Origin: Candidatus Dormiibacterota bacterium
GTDB lineage: Bacteria; Acidobacteriota; Polarisedimenticolia; Gp22-AA2
Direction: 5' to 3'
Assembly (NCBI GenBank): GCA_035635555.1
Contig: DASQAT010000004.1
Coordinates: 1-64,000 of the forward strand
DNA length: 64,000 bases
The notes under the pieces are model-generated. The model had not been told where the DNA came from. It did not search any database and saw only the letters and a program-made list of their open reading frames with translations. The translations under genes were made by a program, and so were the position numbers. Below are positions 48,312 to 56,471 of this stretch, piece by piece; positions within the stretch are counted from its first letter, which is position 1, and each line of letters opens with the position of its first letter.

Positions 48312-49528
48312 GCCGGCGTCCCGTTCTCCGCTCCTGGGTGATCGCCGTGCTCTGCGCCTGCGCCGTGGCCGCCTCGCTCCGCGCCCAGGAGGCGCGCTAT
48401 TACGCAGAGGGGCGCTTCCTGGTGCACGAGATCGCGGGGGTGGTGCGCGAGCCGGCGACCCGCATCCGCATCGAGACCGACCTCGGATCGGTGACCGTGC
48501 GGGCCGGCTCCGGCCCCGTAGTCCGCTACCGCATCCACGTGCGCACCCGGGGAGGAGACGACGCCGCGGCGCGGCGCCTCCTCGACGGGATGCAGATGAG
48601 CGCCTCGATGATCGGCGGCGTGCTCCTGTTCCGGGGCCAGGCCTCCGCTGCGGGGGCGGCGCGCGATCTGTCGGCCGATTTCGAGATCGAAGTGCCGGCG
48701 AAGACCGAGGAGATCGAGGTCGTGACCGGTGCAGGGGACGTCGCGGCGAGCGGGCTCGCGGGCCGGGCGACCCTCGCCACGCGCGGCGGCAACATCACGG
48801 TCGACCGTCTGGGCGGGACGCTCAAGGCCGAGACGCGCGGCGGGAACATCGACGTCGGCACCGTCGGGGCGGCGGCCCGGCTGATCACGGCCGGGGGGAA
48901 CGTGCGCCTGGAGTCGGCGGCCGGAGAAGTGGTGGCGCAGACGTCCGGCGGCGACGTCGTGATCAGGAGCGTCTCCGACCAGGTGCGCGCCGAGACCGGC
49001 GGCGGGAACGTGCTCGTCGAGTCGGCCGATGGCGACGTGTCGGCGCAGACATCGGGAGGGAGCATCAGCGTCGGACGCTCGAAGGGCGAGGTGACGGCCG
49101 CGACCGGCGGCGGCAGCATCCGGATCACCTCGGCGGGGGGCGGTGTGCGCTGCGAGAGCGGAGCGGGTCCCATCTTCCTCAAGGGGATCGGGGGACCGAT
49201 CCGGGCGGTCACCTCGGCGGGGAGCATCCAGGCCGAGCTTCTCGGGACGGCCCGCTCGCTGTTCGATTCAGACCTGCAGACGTGGCAGGGGGACGTCACG
49301 CTGGAGGTGCCCGAGACCCTGCCGTTGACCATCCGCGCCGTCGTCGACAATTCGAAGGGGAACCGAATCAAGAGCGCCTTCCCGCTGCGCGTCTACCGTG
49401 AGGCGGAGGACGCCGGCCGGCCGGTCGAGATCGGCGAAGGCTCCATCGCCGGTGGGGGCTCGCTCATCAAGATCCGGACCCTCGACGGCCACATCGCTAT
49501 CCAGAAGACCAAGATAACCGAACCATGA
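48308..49528 (+). CDS. Exported DUF4097-type beta-helix adhesin-like protein
   Basis: This 406-residue exported protein has a signal peptide (1-26). The mature chain is an array of short repeats, GNI(D/T)V, GDVVI, GGSIxV, in the TxGGxIxVxxxxGxVxAxTxGG pattern of DUF4097 proteins, which fold as right-handed or beta-solenoid-like sheets. Function is unknown; family members often sit in sigma/anti-sigma operons, as here. The start ATG 48308 overlaps the anti-sigma stop by 4 bp, and the stop overlaps the PDZ gene likewise. Confidence 0.85.
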   Translation: MSRRPVLRSWVIAVLCACAVAASLRAQEARYYAEGRFLVHEIAGVVREPATRIRIETDLGSVTVRAGSGPVVRYRIHVRTRGGDDAAARRLLDGMQMSASMIGGVLLFRGQASAAGAARDLSADFEIEVPAKTEEIEVVTGAGDVAASGLAGRATLATRGGNITVDRLGGTLKAETRGGNIDVGTVGAAARLITAGGNVRLESAAGEVVAQTSGGDVVIRSVSDQVRAETGGGNVLVESADGDVSAQTSGGSISVGRSKGEVTAATGGGSIRITSAGGGVRCESGAGPIFLKGIGGPIRAVTSAGSIQAELLGTARSLFDSDLQTWQGDVTLEVPETLPLTIRAVVDNSKGNRIKSAFPLRVYREAEDAGRPVEIGEGSIAGGGSLIKIRTLDGHIAIQKTKITEP

Positions 49529-50589
49529 ACCGGGAGGTCACGTCCATGTCGAGAACGCCCGTCGTCCTGGCAACGCTGCTCCTGCTCGCCGCCGCCCCGG
49601 CCTCGGCCGCGCGGCCGGCGCCGCCGCCGTCCCCGGCCTCCGGAGAGACGCCGTCCACTCCGCGGCCGGCGCCCCGCGCCCCCCGCGACCACATGATCTT
49701 CATGTCGTCGGAGGGCTCGTGGCTCGGCGTCAGCATCGCCGACATCACTTCCGAAAGGGCAAAGGAGCTGGGCATGAAGGAGGAGACCGGTGCCGAGGTC
49801 ACCTCCGTGATGCCGGGCAGCCCCGCCGAGGAGGCTGGTCTTCAGAAGAAAGACGTGATCCTCGAGTACCAGGGGACGCGCATCGAGGGCGCCATGCAGC
49901 TCACGCGCATGGTGCGCGAGACTCCGCCCGGCCGCACCGTGACGGTCAAGACGCTGCGCGATGGGGAGACGCGGGTGGTGAAGGTCAAGGTCGCCGAGCA
50001 CGACGGTGAGGAGCACGGGGGGATGTTCCACAGGCGGATCGAGATCCCGCCTATCGAGATGCCCGACATCGACCTGCCGGACATACCGTTCCTCGGGAGC
50101 GTCCCGTCCTCCTCGCGCCTGGGGGTCTCCGTCGAGAACCTCGGCGATCAGCTCGGCGAGTACTTCGGCGTGAAAAGCGGAGACGGGGTGCTGGTGCGCT
50201 CGGTCAAGAAGGGGAGCCCCGCGGAGAGCGCAGGGCTGCGCGCCGGGGACGTGATCGTGAAAGTGGACGGCGAGAGAATCTCCGACGCCGCCGATCTGCG
50301 GAGCCTCCTGCGCGGCCACCGCGGCAAGGCCTTCCCGATCAGCATCGTGCGCGACCGCCGTGAGCAGAACGTCACCGTCACGCTGCCCAAGCCGGAGGAG
50401 CCTCCCGAGGAGGAGCAGGAGGAGTCGCGCTCCAGGGATCCGCAGAGGGAGCGCCACCAGAAGCAGGCCGACCTCGCCGCCCTCATCCAGGAGCGCGTCC
50501 GCAGCAGGATGGATCAGGCCAGGGCCAGGCTGGAGGCGGCGCAGGCCGAGTTGGAAGCCCGGTCAGGCGCGGCGGACGACGATATCTAG
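49525..50589 (+). CDS. Exported protein with two PDZ domains
   Basis: This 354-residue protein has a signal peptide (about 8-30) and a Pro-rich linker. PDZ domain 1 (about 65-155) contains WLGVSIADI and GSPAEEAGLQKKDVILEYQG. PDZ domain 2 (about 190-290) contains RLGVSVENL and GSPAESAGLRAGDVIVKVDG. No trypsin-like protease domain is present, so it is not a complete DegP; it may present substrates to a protease. The C-terminus is a charged coiled-coil-like helix. Last gene of the sigma operon, suggesting an envelope-stress or surface-protein quality role (inference). Confidence 0.88.
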   Translation: MNREVTSMSRTPVVLATLLLLAAAPASAARPAPPPSPASGETPSTPRPAPRAPRDHMIFMSSEGSWLGVSIADITSERAKELGMKEETGAEVTSVMPGSPAEEAGLQKKDVILEYQGTRIEGAMQLTRMVRETPPGRTVTVKTLRDGETRVVKVKVAEHDGEEHGGMFHRRIEIPPIEMPDIDLPDIPFLGSVPSSSRLGVSVENLGDQLGEYFGVKSGDGVLVRSVKKGSPAESAGLRAGDVIVKVDGERISDAADLRSLLRGHRGKAFPISIVRDRREQNVTVTLPKPEEPPEEEQEESRSRDPQRERHQKQADLAALIQERVRSRMDQARARLEAAQAELEARSGAADDDI

Positions 50590-50672
50590 AACTCAGGCTC
50601 CCGTCCTCCGGCGGGGGCCGCGGACTTCGCCCGGGCCGTTCCTCCCACCTCAAAGCGCTGTCAGTCGGCACG

Positions 50673-50700
50673 GCCCGGCGCCCCGCAGGGGGCGCCGGGC
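50673..50700. repeat. GC-rich perfect hairpin in a 320-bp gap
   Basis: GCCCGGCGCCCC (50673-50684) and GGGGCGCCGGGC (50689-50700) form a 12-bp stem with a GCAG loop. No T-tract follows, so a canonical intrinsic terminator is not shown; it may still stop transcription of the sigma operon. The rest of the gap 50590-50909 holds no gene I can support. Confidence 0.5.
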
Positions 50701-50909
50701 TCCCCCCCGGGGGCCTGTGTCGGCCCTTGCCACCCGGCCCCGGTATCCCGTAACCTTCGGAAAATGGCCGACGACTCACGCGGCGCGCGTCATCCGCGAG
50801 CTGGGCCTGGGACGTACGCCACCGGATCTCGGGTGGGACGTGCTCTGTACCTGGTCGCGGCGACGGTGCCGCTGTGCCTCCTGGGGATCCATCTCATGCG
50901 CCGACACTC

Positions 50910-51416
50910 CTACTGCACGTCGATGGCCACGATGAGCCAGGTCCGGTCCTTCATCTCCATGCCGTGATGCGGCTCCGTTCCCTTCCCCTCATAGCGATAC
51001 CAGGCGCCGGGCTTCATCGTCCCCCGCTGCGGGTCGATGGCGGGAAATTCCGACAGGCGCAAGCCCTTCGCGACCAGCGGGGCGGCGTCGATGAAGTAGA
51101 CGATGTCCTCGTCTGTGTCCTCGGGCTTCGTGCTGTAGTGCGCCATCACCGGTCCGCCGGTGTTGAGGCACATCTCGCCGGTCTTGGAGGCGAAGTCGAT
51201 CGCCATCGCCGGCTTGAGCGCCAGGATGCGGGCGACGGCCATGACCTCGGCCTGCGCCACCGCGGGCAGCTTCTGGATGGCATCGCACGCCGGTTCTCGA
51301 CCCTTGTCCGGAGTCGTTTCGCCGGGCGCGCCGGCCGCGGTCGCCAGGATCGCCAGGGAGGTGACCGCGATCGCGCGCCATCCCCGACCCGGTGTGAATG
51401 TTCCGTTCAGTCGCAT
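50910..51416 (-). CDS. Exported protein of unknown function
   Basis: This is a 168-residue protein with a signal peptide (about 1-32). The mature part is a compact alpha/beta sequence with three cysteines (near 44, 82 and possibly none paired), strands around MAIDFASKTG, VMAHYSTKPED, IVYFIDAAPLV and WYRYEGKGTEPHHGMEMKD, and a C-terminal LIVAIDVQ strand. No family is recognised. A GAAGGAGACG purine run precedes ATG 51416. It lies in a minus-strand group with the next two genes but has its own leader. Confidence 0.65.
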   Translation of the reverse strand: MRLNGTFTPGRGWRAIAVTSLAILATAAGAPGETTPDKGREPACDAIQKLPAVAQAEVMAVARILALKPAMAIDFASKTGEMCLNTGGPVMAHYSTKPEDTDEDIVYFIDAAPLVAKGLRLSEFPAIDPQRGTMKPGAWYRYEGKGTEPHHGMEMKDRTWLIVAIDVQ

Positions 51417-51483
51417 GGAGTCGTCTCCTTCGCATGGGACGTTCGGTCCCGAGGGTAACACTTCCACGTGGACCGGGGGCCGC

Positions 51484-52188
51484 TCAGATGAACACCGCCG
51501 CGGCGACCGACAGGAGTGACAGGGCGCGCGTCCGGTCGAGAAGGCGCAGCCGATCCGCGAACGCCGCGGTGCCCGCCCCGGGTGACGCGAGGAGATCGAG
51601 GTAGACGACGGCGGGCCGCAGGCCGGCGCTCTTCTTCGCGAGCCTGCCGAATCGATCCGGGCCGTCCCTGCGCGCCCTGAGGCGTCGGGCGCGTGCCGCG
51701 CGCGCCAGCCGCGGGGCGTCGGCGGAGAGGATTGCATCCAGGGCCTCCCCGGAGGCGTCGCTCCACGCCTCGCGCACCCGCCCCGCGATCCCGAGGTGCT
51801 GCACGAGCAGGCCGTCCGTCGGGCGCTCCGGCAGGTTCATCGACCAGGAGGACAGGGGGATGAGATCGCGGAACATCCCGGTGTCCGCGGCGATGACGGC
51901 GCCGCCCTCCAAAAGCGCGAGGATCGTCGCCTCCACGACGATCCCGGCGCCTCCCCGGTGCGGGGACAGGGACGCCGACAGCTCGGTGGCCTGAAGCGCG
52001 GCGTCGGAGTCGGCCGGAAGGAACGGCTCGTGCAGGGCGCGAGCCGGCAGGAGCTCCGGGCGCCAGAGAGAGGGCGGAACGATCACGCGTGCATGCCGCT
52101 GGCGCTCGACGATCCAGTCGATCGCAGGCCGGGTCGCGGGACGGTCCGGGTTGAACAGGAGGACGCGGACGCTCGGCCCCGGTGGCAT
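51484..52188 (-). CDS. Hypothetical protein
   Basis: This 234-residue protein has third-position GC as high as in the surrounding genes. The first ~120 residues look like an alternating alpha/beta fold (VRVLLFNPDRP, HARVIVPPSLW, GIVVEATILALLEGGAVIAADTGMF split here). A highly Arg/Ala-rich helix follows at about 155-185. No catalytic motif or membrane segment is convincing, although the last 12 residues are hydrophobic. No family recognised. Confidence 0.55.
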   Translation of the reverse strand: MPPGPSVRVLLFNPDRPATRPAIDWIVERQRHARVIVPPSLWRPELLPARALHEPFLPADSDAALQATELSASLSPHRGGAGIVVEATILALLEGGAVIAADTGMFRDLIPLSSWSMNLPERPTDGLLVQHLGIAGRVREAWSDASGEALDAILSADAPRLARAARARRLRARRDGPDRFGRLAKKSAGLRPAVVYLDLLASPGAGTAAFADRLRLLDRTRALSLLSVAAAVFI

Positions 52189-52245
52189 CGAGGCCCAATC
52201 CTACACGAGCGGCGGGTGGAGCGGGGCCGGGCGCCTTTCGATCCG

Positions 52246-53049
52246 CTAGAACTTCACTCCGACGCCGATGTACGGCCCCTTGTAGGTGTTGTTGACCGAG
52301 CCGAAGTCCTTGTCGGTGACGTCGAAGCGGAACTGGCGGTACCCGGCGAAGAACCCGAGGACGTGGGCCACGTACATCTCGGCCTGCACGCGGGCGTCGA
52401 TGATGTCCACGTGCGTCCCCGACACGGTCGCCTGCACGCCGTTCAGCTCCGCCTTGATGTGGAAACCGGGCAGCGGCTTGATCGTGACGTAGGCCGCCAG
52501 GGTCGGGTAGGGGACGCTCTGGTCCAGCGAGGCCTGGCCGCTCACGGAGCCCTTGAGGTCCATCTTGATCTTGGCCTGGTTCACGCCCAGACCGAGCCCC
52601 ACGTCCACCAGCTTCAGGTCGGCGATGCTGAACAGGAACTTGCCCTGGAGGAGCTTCACGTCGAGGTCGCTCTTCAAGTTCTGGCCGGCGGTGTAGAGCT
52701 TGTCGTCGAACACGAACGACTGACCGAGAGTCGTGTCTCCCGACCTGGACGAGTCGAAATAATCGAACACCAGCCGCGTCTTGCTCCAGCGGAACCAGAC
52801 CCGCCCCATGACCGTGTTGTCGGTCTTGTCGAGGCCGAGAGTGTCGTGGAAGTCGAAGGTCGTGCCGTTCAGGATCGAGCCGTCGATCGAGGCGCCGCCG
52901 TCCTGGCTCTGGTGCCAGTACGAGCCCTCGGCGCCGATCCAGTCTCCCAGCGCGAGGGCGGGACTCGGTGCGGCGCACAGCAGAACGAGCGCCAGCGGCA
53001 GCGAGACCAGGGCGTTCGACAGCGGCCTGCAAATCCTGCGCGATTTCAT
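52246..53049 (-). CDS. Outer-membrane beta-barrel protein
   Basis: This 267-residue protein has a signal peptide (1-34) followed by alternating polar/hydrophobic strands rich in aromatics and glycine (GDWIGAEGSYWHQ, VWFRWSKTRLVFDYF, LGFFAGYRQFRFDV) ending in GPYIGVGVKF. The terminal Phe in a strand is the usual BAM recognition signal of Gram-negative porin-like proteins. About ten strands can be drawn. The substrate is unknown; no transport or assembly genes are adjacent. Confidence 0.8.
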   Translation of the reverse strand: MKSRRICRPLSNALVSLPLALVLLCAAPSPALALGDWIGAEGSYWHQSQDGGASIDGSILNGTTFDFHDTLGLDKTDNTVMGRVWFRWSKTRLVFDYFDSSRSGDTTLGQSFVFDDKLYTAGQNLKSDLDVKLLQGKFLFSIADLKLVDVGLGLGVNQAKIKMDLKGSVSGQASLDQSVPYPTLAAYVTIKPLPGFHIKAELNGVQATVSGTHVDIIDARVQAEMYVAHVLGFFAGYRQFRFDVTDKDFGSVNNTYKGPYIGVGVKF

Positions 53050-53165
53050 GAATCCCCCTCCTCCCCGGGCGACCGGACGAGCGATGCATAACCTAGTGCC
53101 CGCCTCGCCACAGGGCAAGTCGCGGGGCTCCGACCGGGCCGCGGACGCGGGGTCCCGACGGTCGG

Positions 53166-53194
53166 TTGACACCCCATCGGGGGGGTCCTAGAAT
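53166..53194 (+). promoter_or_regulatory. Near-consensus promoter giving a predicted leaderless transcript
   Basis: TTGACA (53166-53171), a 17-nt spacer and TAGAAT (53189-53194). Transcription should start about 6-7 nt later, at or next to the ATG at 53201; there is no room for a ribosome-binding site. The spacer contains CCCC-AT-CGGGG, a small inverted repeat. Confidence 0.75.
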
Positions 53195-53200
53195 CGAAGC

Positions 53201-54487
53201 ATGGCGCGCGACGGCGACCATCCCGACGATCTCGTTTACGACTGGAACCTCTCCGACCTCCCGGCAAGACCGTCCCTTCCGATCGGTCTCGACGACGAGA
53301 CGCTGCGCGACGGTCTGCAGGGACCGAGCGTCACCGATCCGCCGATCGAGATGAAGGGCAGGATCCTGCGCGCCATGGACGCGCTCGGCATCGACACGGC
53401 CGACGTCGGCCTGCCGGGCGCGGGCCCGAAGGCGGTCGCCGACTCGACCGCGCTGTGCCGGCAGATCGTGGAGGAGAAGCTGTCCATCCGTCCGAACTGC
53501 GCGGCGCGCACGATGGCGCGTGACATCGAGCCGATCGCGCGGATTGCCTCGTCCACGGGTCTCCCGGTGGAGGCCTGCCTGTTCATCGGCTCATCGGCGA
53601 TCAGGCAGTACGCGGAGGACTGGTCGATCGATCTGCTTCAGCAGCGCACGGAGGAGTCGGTCAGGTTCGCCGTCAGGGAAGGGCTTCCGGTGATGTACGT
53701 CACCGAGGACACCTGTCGCGCGCATCCCGACACGCTGCGGCGCCTGTACAGGACCGCCATCGACTGCGGGGCGCGGCGTCTGTGCGTGACCGACACGGTG
53801 GGTCACGCGACGCCCCACGGGGCCGTGCAGGTGGTCCGCTTCGTGGCGCGGATCGTCGAGGAGAGCGGTGCCCACGTCGGCATCGACTGGCACGGCCACC
53901 GCGATCGCGGCCTGGGACTCGCCAACACGCTCGCCGCGATAGCCGCGGGCGCCACGCGGGTGCACGGATGCGCGCTGGGCATCGGCGAGCGGGCGGGGAA
54001 CACCCCGATGGACCTGATCCTGGTGAACCTGAAGCTGCTCGGTTGGATCGACCGCGACCTGACGGGTCTGGGCGAGTACTGCCGCCTGGTCTCCGAAGGG
54101 TGCCGGGTGCCGATCCCCTCCAACTATCCCGTGGTCGGCCCGGACGCCTTCGAGACCGGCACCGGCGTGCACGCCGCGGCGGTCATCAAGGCGCTGCGCA
54201 AGAACGATCCGTGGCTGGCCGACCGCGTCTACTCCGGCGTCCCGGCCTCCGATTTCGGCTTCCGCCAGACGATCCGCATCGGTCCGATGAGCGGCCGGTC
54301 GAACGTCATCTTCTGGATGGAGCAGCACGGCCTGGAGCCGAAGGACGAAGTGGTCGATCGAATCTTCGCCGCCGCGAAGAACAGCGACCGGCTCCTCGAA
54401 GAGGATGAGATCCGGGAGCTGGCCGGCCCGCCGAAGGCCTCCGCCGCGGGCCGTCCCCGCAGTTCCGGCACGCGTCGCCGCGGCTAG
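53201..54487 (+). CDS. LeuA/homocitrate-synthase-family (DRE-TIM) acyltransferase, substrate unknown
   Basis: This is a 428-residue enzyme. DDETLRDGLQGPSV near residue 30 is the DRE-type metal site; the barrel continues with DVGLPGAGPKAV, CVTDTVGHATP, the metal-binding HGHRDRGLGLAN near 228 and [12 protein letters not shown]. Unlike leuA and cimA in this window, it has no C-terminal LeuA allosteric domain; instead residues 285-400 form a homocitrate-synthase-like helical lid (GTGVHAAAVIKAL). It may make isopropylmalate, homocitrate or another acyl-CoA condensation product. The gene stands alone behind a strong, apparently leaderless promoter. Confidence 0.8.
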   Translation: MARDGDHPDDLVYDWNLSDLPARPSLPIGLDDETLRDGLQGPSVTDPPIEMKGRILRAMDALGIDTADVGLPGAGPKAVADSTALCRQIVEEKLSIRPNCAARTMARDIEPIARIASSTGLPVEACLFIGSSAIRQYAEDWSIDLLQQRTEESVRFAVREGLPVMYVTEDTCRAHPDTLRRLYRTAIDCGARRLCVTDTVGHATPHGAVQVVRFVARIVEESGAHVGIDWHGHRDRGLGLANTLAAIAAGATRVHGCALGIGERAGNTPMDLILVNLKLLGWIDRDLTGLGEYCRLVSEGCRVPIPSNYPVVGPDAFETGTGVHAAAVIKALRKNDPWLADRVYSGVPASDFGFRQTIRIGPMSGRSNVIFWMEQHGLEPKDEVVDRIFAAAKNSDRLLEEDEIRELAGPPKASAAGRPRSSGTRRRG

Positions 54488-54502
54488 CAGCCGCGGCCGG
54501 TC

Positions 54503-55420
54503 TCATTCCAGAGGCTCGACCGAGACGCGGTTGCGGCCCTCTTCCTTCGCGCGGTACAGGGCCTTGTCGGCGCGCCCGATCAGAGTCTGGACGTCGTCCC
54601 CGTGCGCCGGGAACAGCGCGACCCCGATGCTGATGGTCACGGCGACCTCCACCCCCGCGTAGGTGATCCGCTCGTGCTCGATGGTCCGGCGTATCCGCTC
54701 GGCGGCCTGCCGCGCTTCCAGCCCGGTCCGCTCGGAGAGGTAGGCGATGAACTCCTCGCCGCCGTAGCGCGCCGACACGTCGTCGTCGCGGAGGGACTCG
54801 CGGATCAGGCGCCCGACTTCCGCCAGCACGTGGCTCCCCACCAGGTGGCCGTGGGTGTCGTTGACCGACTTGAAGTGATCGAGGTCCATCATCAGGACCG
54901 CCATCGGGAGACCATAGCGCCGACAGCGCTTCAGGTCCATCTCCAGAGCCAAGTCGAGCGATTCCTTGGTGAGAAGACCGGTGAGCCGATCGTAGGTGAT
55001 GCGGTTCCGGACCTCCTCGTGATAGCGGACTTCGATCTCGTCGAGCAGCACGAACTTGAGGAGGGTGCCGCCGACCTGGATCTTGTCCCCCTCCTTCAGC
55101 TCGATGTGCTCGGCGGGACGGTTGTTGACCAGGGTGCCGTTGGTGCTGCCGAGGTCGTGCAGGACGTAGCGCCCGAACTTCCTCCCCTCATCCCACTCGT
55201 GCTCGATGCTGGCGTGCTCGCGCGAGGCGAGATCGTCCAGGACCCGGATGTCCACCTCGGGTCCGCGCCCCACGAGCGTGCGCCGGCGGCGCAGCCGGAA
55301 ATCGCGGCCGATCTGGGCGCCGCGCAGGACGACGAGCGAGGCGTGGGTCTTCTTGAAGCGGCCACTGTCGAGGATGGCCTTGTCGATGGCCATCGTGCGG
55401 TCATGCGGTCGGTCCGGCAC
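54503..55420 (-). CDS. FHA-GGDEF protein (diguanylate cyclase), copy 2
   Basis: This is a 305-residue cytoplasmic protein. Residues about 25-120 form a forkhead-associated domain (LVGRGPEVDIRV, SREHASIE, DLGSTNGTLVNN), which binds phosphothreonine. Residues about 140-300 form a GGDEF domain with active site GGEEF near 225 and an intact inhibitory RxxD (RDDD) five residues before it. It should make cyclic di-GMP from two GTP. GTG start at 55420 matches the leader PHDRTMAID of its neighbour, from which it differs mainly in side chains. Gap to the upstream copy is 10 bp. Confidence 0.92.
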   Translation of the reverse strand: MPDRPHDRTMAIDKAILDSGRFKKTHASLVVLRGAQIGRDFRLRRRRTLVGRGPEVDIRVLDDLASREHASIEHEWDEGRKFGRYVLHDLGSTNGTLVNNRPAEHIELKEGDKIQVGGTLLKFVLLDEIEVRYHEEVRNRITYDRLTGLLTKESLDLALEMDLKRCRRYGLPMAVLMMDLDHFKSVNDTHGHLVGSHVLAEVGRLIRESLRDDDVSARYGGEEFIAYLSERTGLEARQAAERIRRTIEHERITYAGVEVAVTISIGVALFPAHGDDVQTLIGRADKALYRAKEEGRNRVSVEPLE

Positions 55421-55430
55421 GGTTCTCGCC

Positions 55431-56348
55431 TCAGTCCTCCGTCTCGACGCAGGTGCGGTTGCGGCCGCCCTCCTTGGCCCTGTAGAGGGCCAGGTCGGCG
55501 CGGCGGACCAGGGAGACGATATCCCGGCCGTGCGCGGGACAGGCCGCGATGCCGATGCTGATGGTGATCCTGAGAGTTGCGCCGTCCAGCGTGAAGGGAT
55601 GCTCCTCGATGGCGCCGCGGACGCGTTCCGCCGCCAGCGTCGCCCCCGGGAGGGCGGTCTCGGACAGGTAGGCGAGGAACTCTTCCCCGCCGTAACGCGC
55701 CGCGACGTCGGCTGAACGGATCGACTCGCGGATCAGCCGGCCGACCTCGGCCAGGACGTGGCTGCCCATGAGGTGTCCGTGCGTGGCGTTCACCGACTTG
55801 AAGCGGTCGAGGTCCATCATCAGCACGGTCAGGGGCAGCCCGTACCGGAGGCAGCGCTTCAGCTCCATCTCGAGCGCCAGATAGAGCGATTCCTTGGTCA
55901 AAAGACCGGTGAGCTGGTCGTAGGAGATGCGGTTGCGGACCTCCTCGTGGAATTTCGCCTCGATGTCGTCGAGAAGGACGAACTTCAGGACGGTGTCGCC
56001 GATCTGGATCTTGTCCCCTTCCCGCAGGTCGGCGCTCTCCACGCGGGTCGAGTTGACGAAGGTGTGGTTCGTGCTGCCGAGGTCGACGATCCGGTACGTG
56101 GTCACCTGCGTCGCAGGGTCCCAGAGGCACTCGACGCGGGCATGCTCGCGCGATGCGAGGTCGTCGGCCAGCCGGATCTCCGCCCCGAATCCCCGACCGA
56201 CGATCATCCGGCCGCGGCGCACGCGGAAGTTGCGTCCGAACTCGGCGCCCTGGAGGACGACCAGCGCGGCGTGCTCCTTGCGGAATCGTCCCGCGTCGAG
56301 GGACGATCTGTCGATCGCCATGGTGCGATCGTGCGGTTTCTGGGACAT
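55431..56348 (-). CDS. FHA-GGDEF protein (diguanylate cyclase), copy 1
   Basis: This 305-residue protein has the same architecture and length as the downstream gene, so they are a tandem duplication. The FHA domain contains IVGRGFGAEIRL, SREHARVE and DLGSTNHTFVNS; the GGDEF domain contains GGEEF and the inhibitory-site residues RSAD. The FHA loop differs (NHTF rather than NGTL), so phosphopeptide preference may differ. ATG 56348 is preferred over an upstream start because GGAGAAGG lies just upstream and the N-termini then align. Confidence 0.92.
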   Translation of the reverse strand: MSQKPHDRTMAIDRSSLDAGRFRKEHAALVVLQGAEFGRNFRVRRGRMIVGRGFGAEIRLADDLASREHARVECLWDPATQVTTYRIVDLGSTNHTFVNSTRVESADLREGDKIQIGDTVLKFVLLDDIEAKFHEEVRNRISYDQLTGLLTKESLYLALEMELKRCLRYGLPLTVLMMDLDRFKSVNATHGHLMGSHVLAEVGRLIRESIRSADVAARYGGEEFLAYLSETALPGATLAAERVRGAIEEHPFTLDGATLRITISIGIAACPAHGRDIVSLVRRADLALYRAKEGGRNRTCVETED

Positions 56349-56471
56349 CCTTCTCCGGCGGCTGACGCCGGGTCGCCCGCCGGTTACGATTCTGCAACGG
56401 GTCTTCGGCGTCTCCGATTCCAATCTAGGCCGGAGAGGCGGGATGTCCAACGGCCACCGCCCGGGCGCGGC

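Noticed and set aside
50764-50967. A 67-codon plus-strand frame with one hydrophobic stretch
   Set aside because: It runs into the minus-strand exported-protein gene, has mixed third-position GC in its unique part, and no ribosome-binding site.
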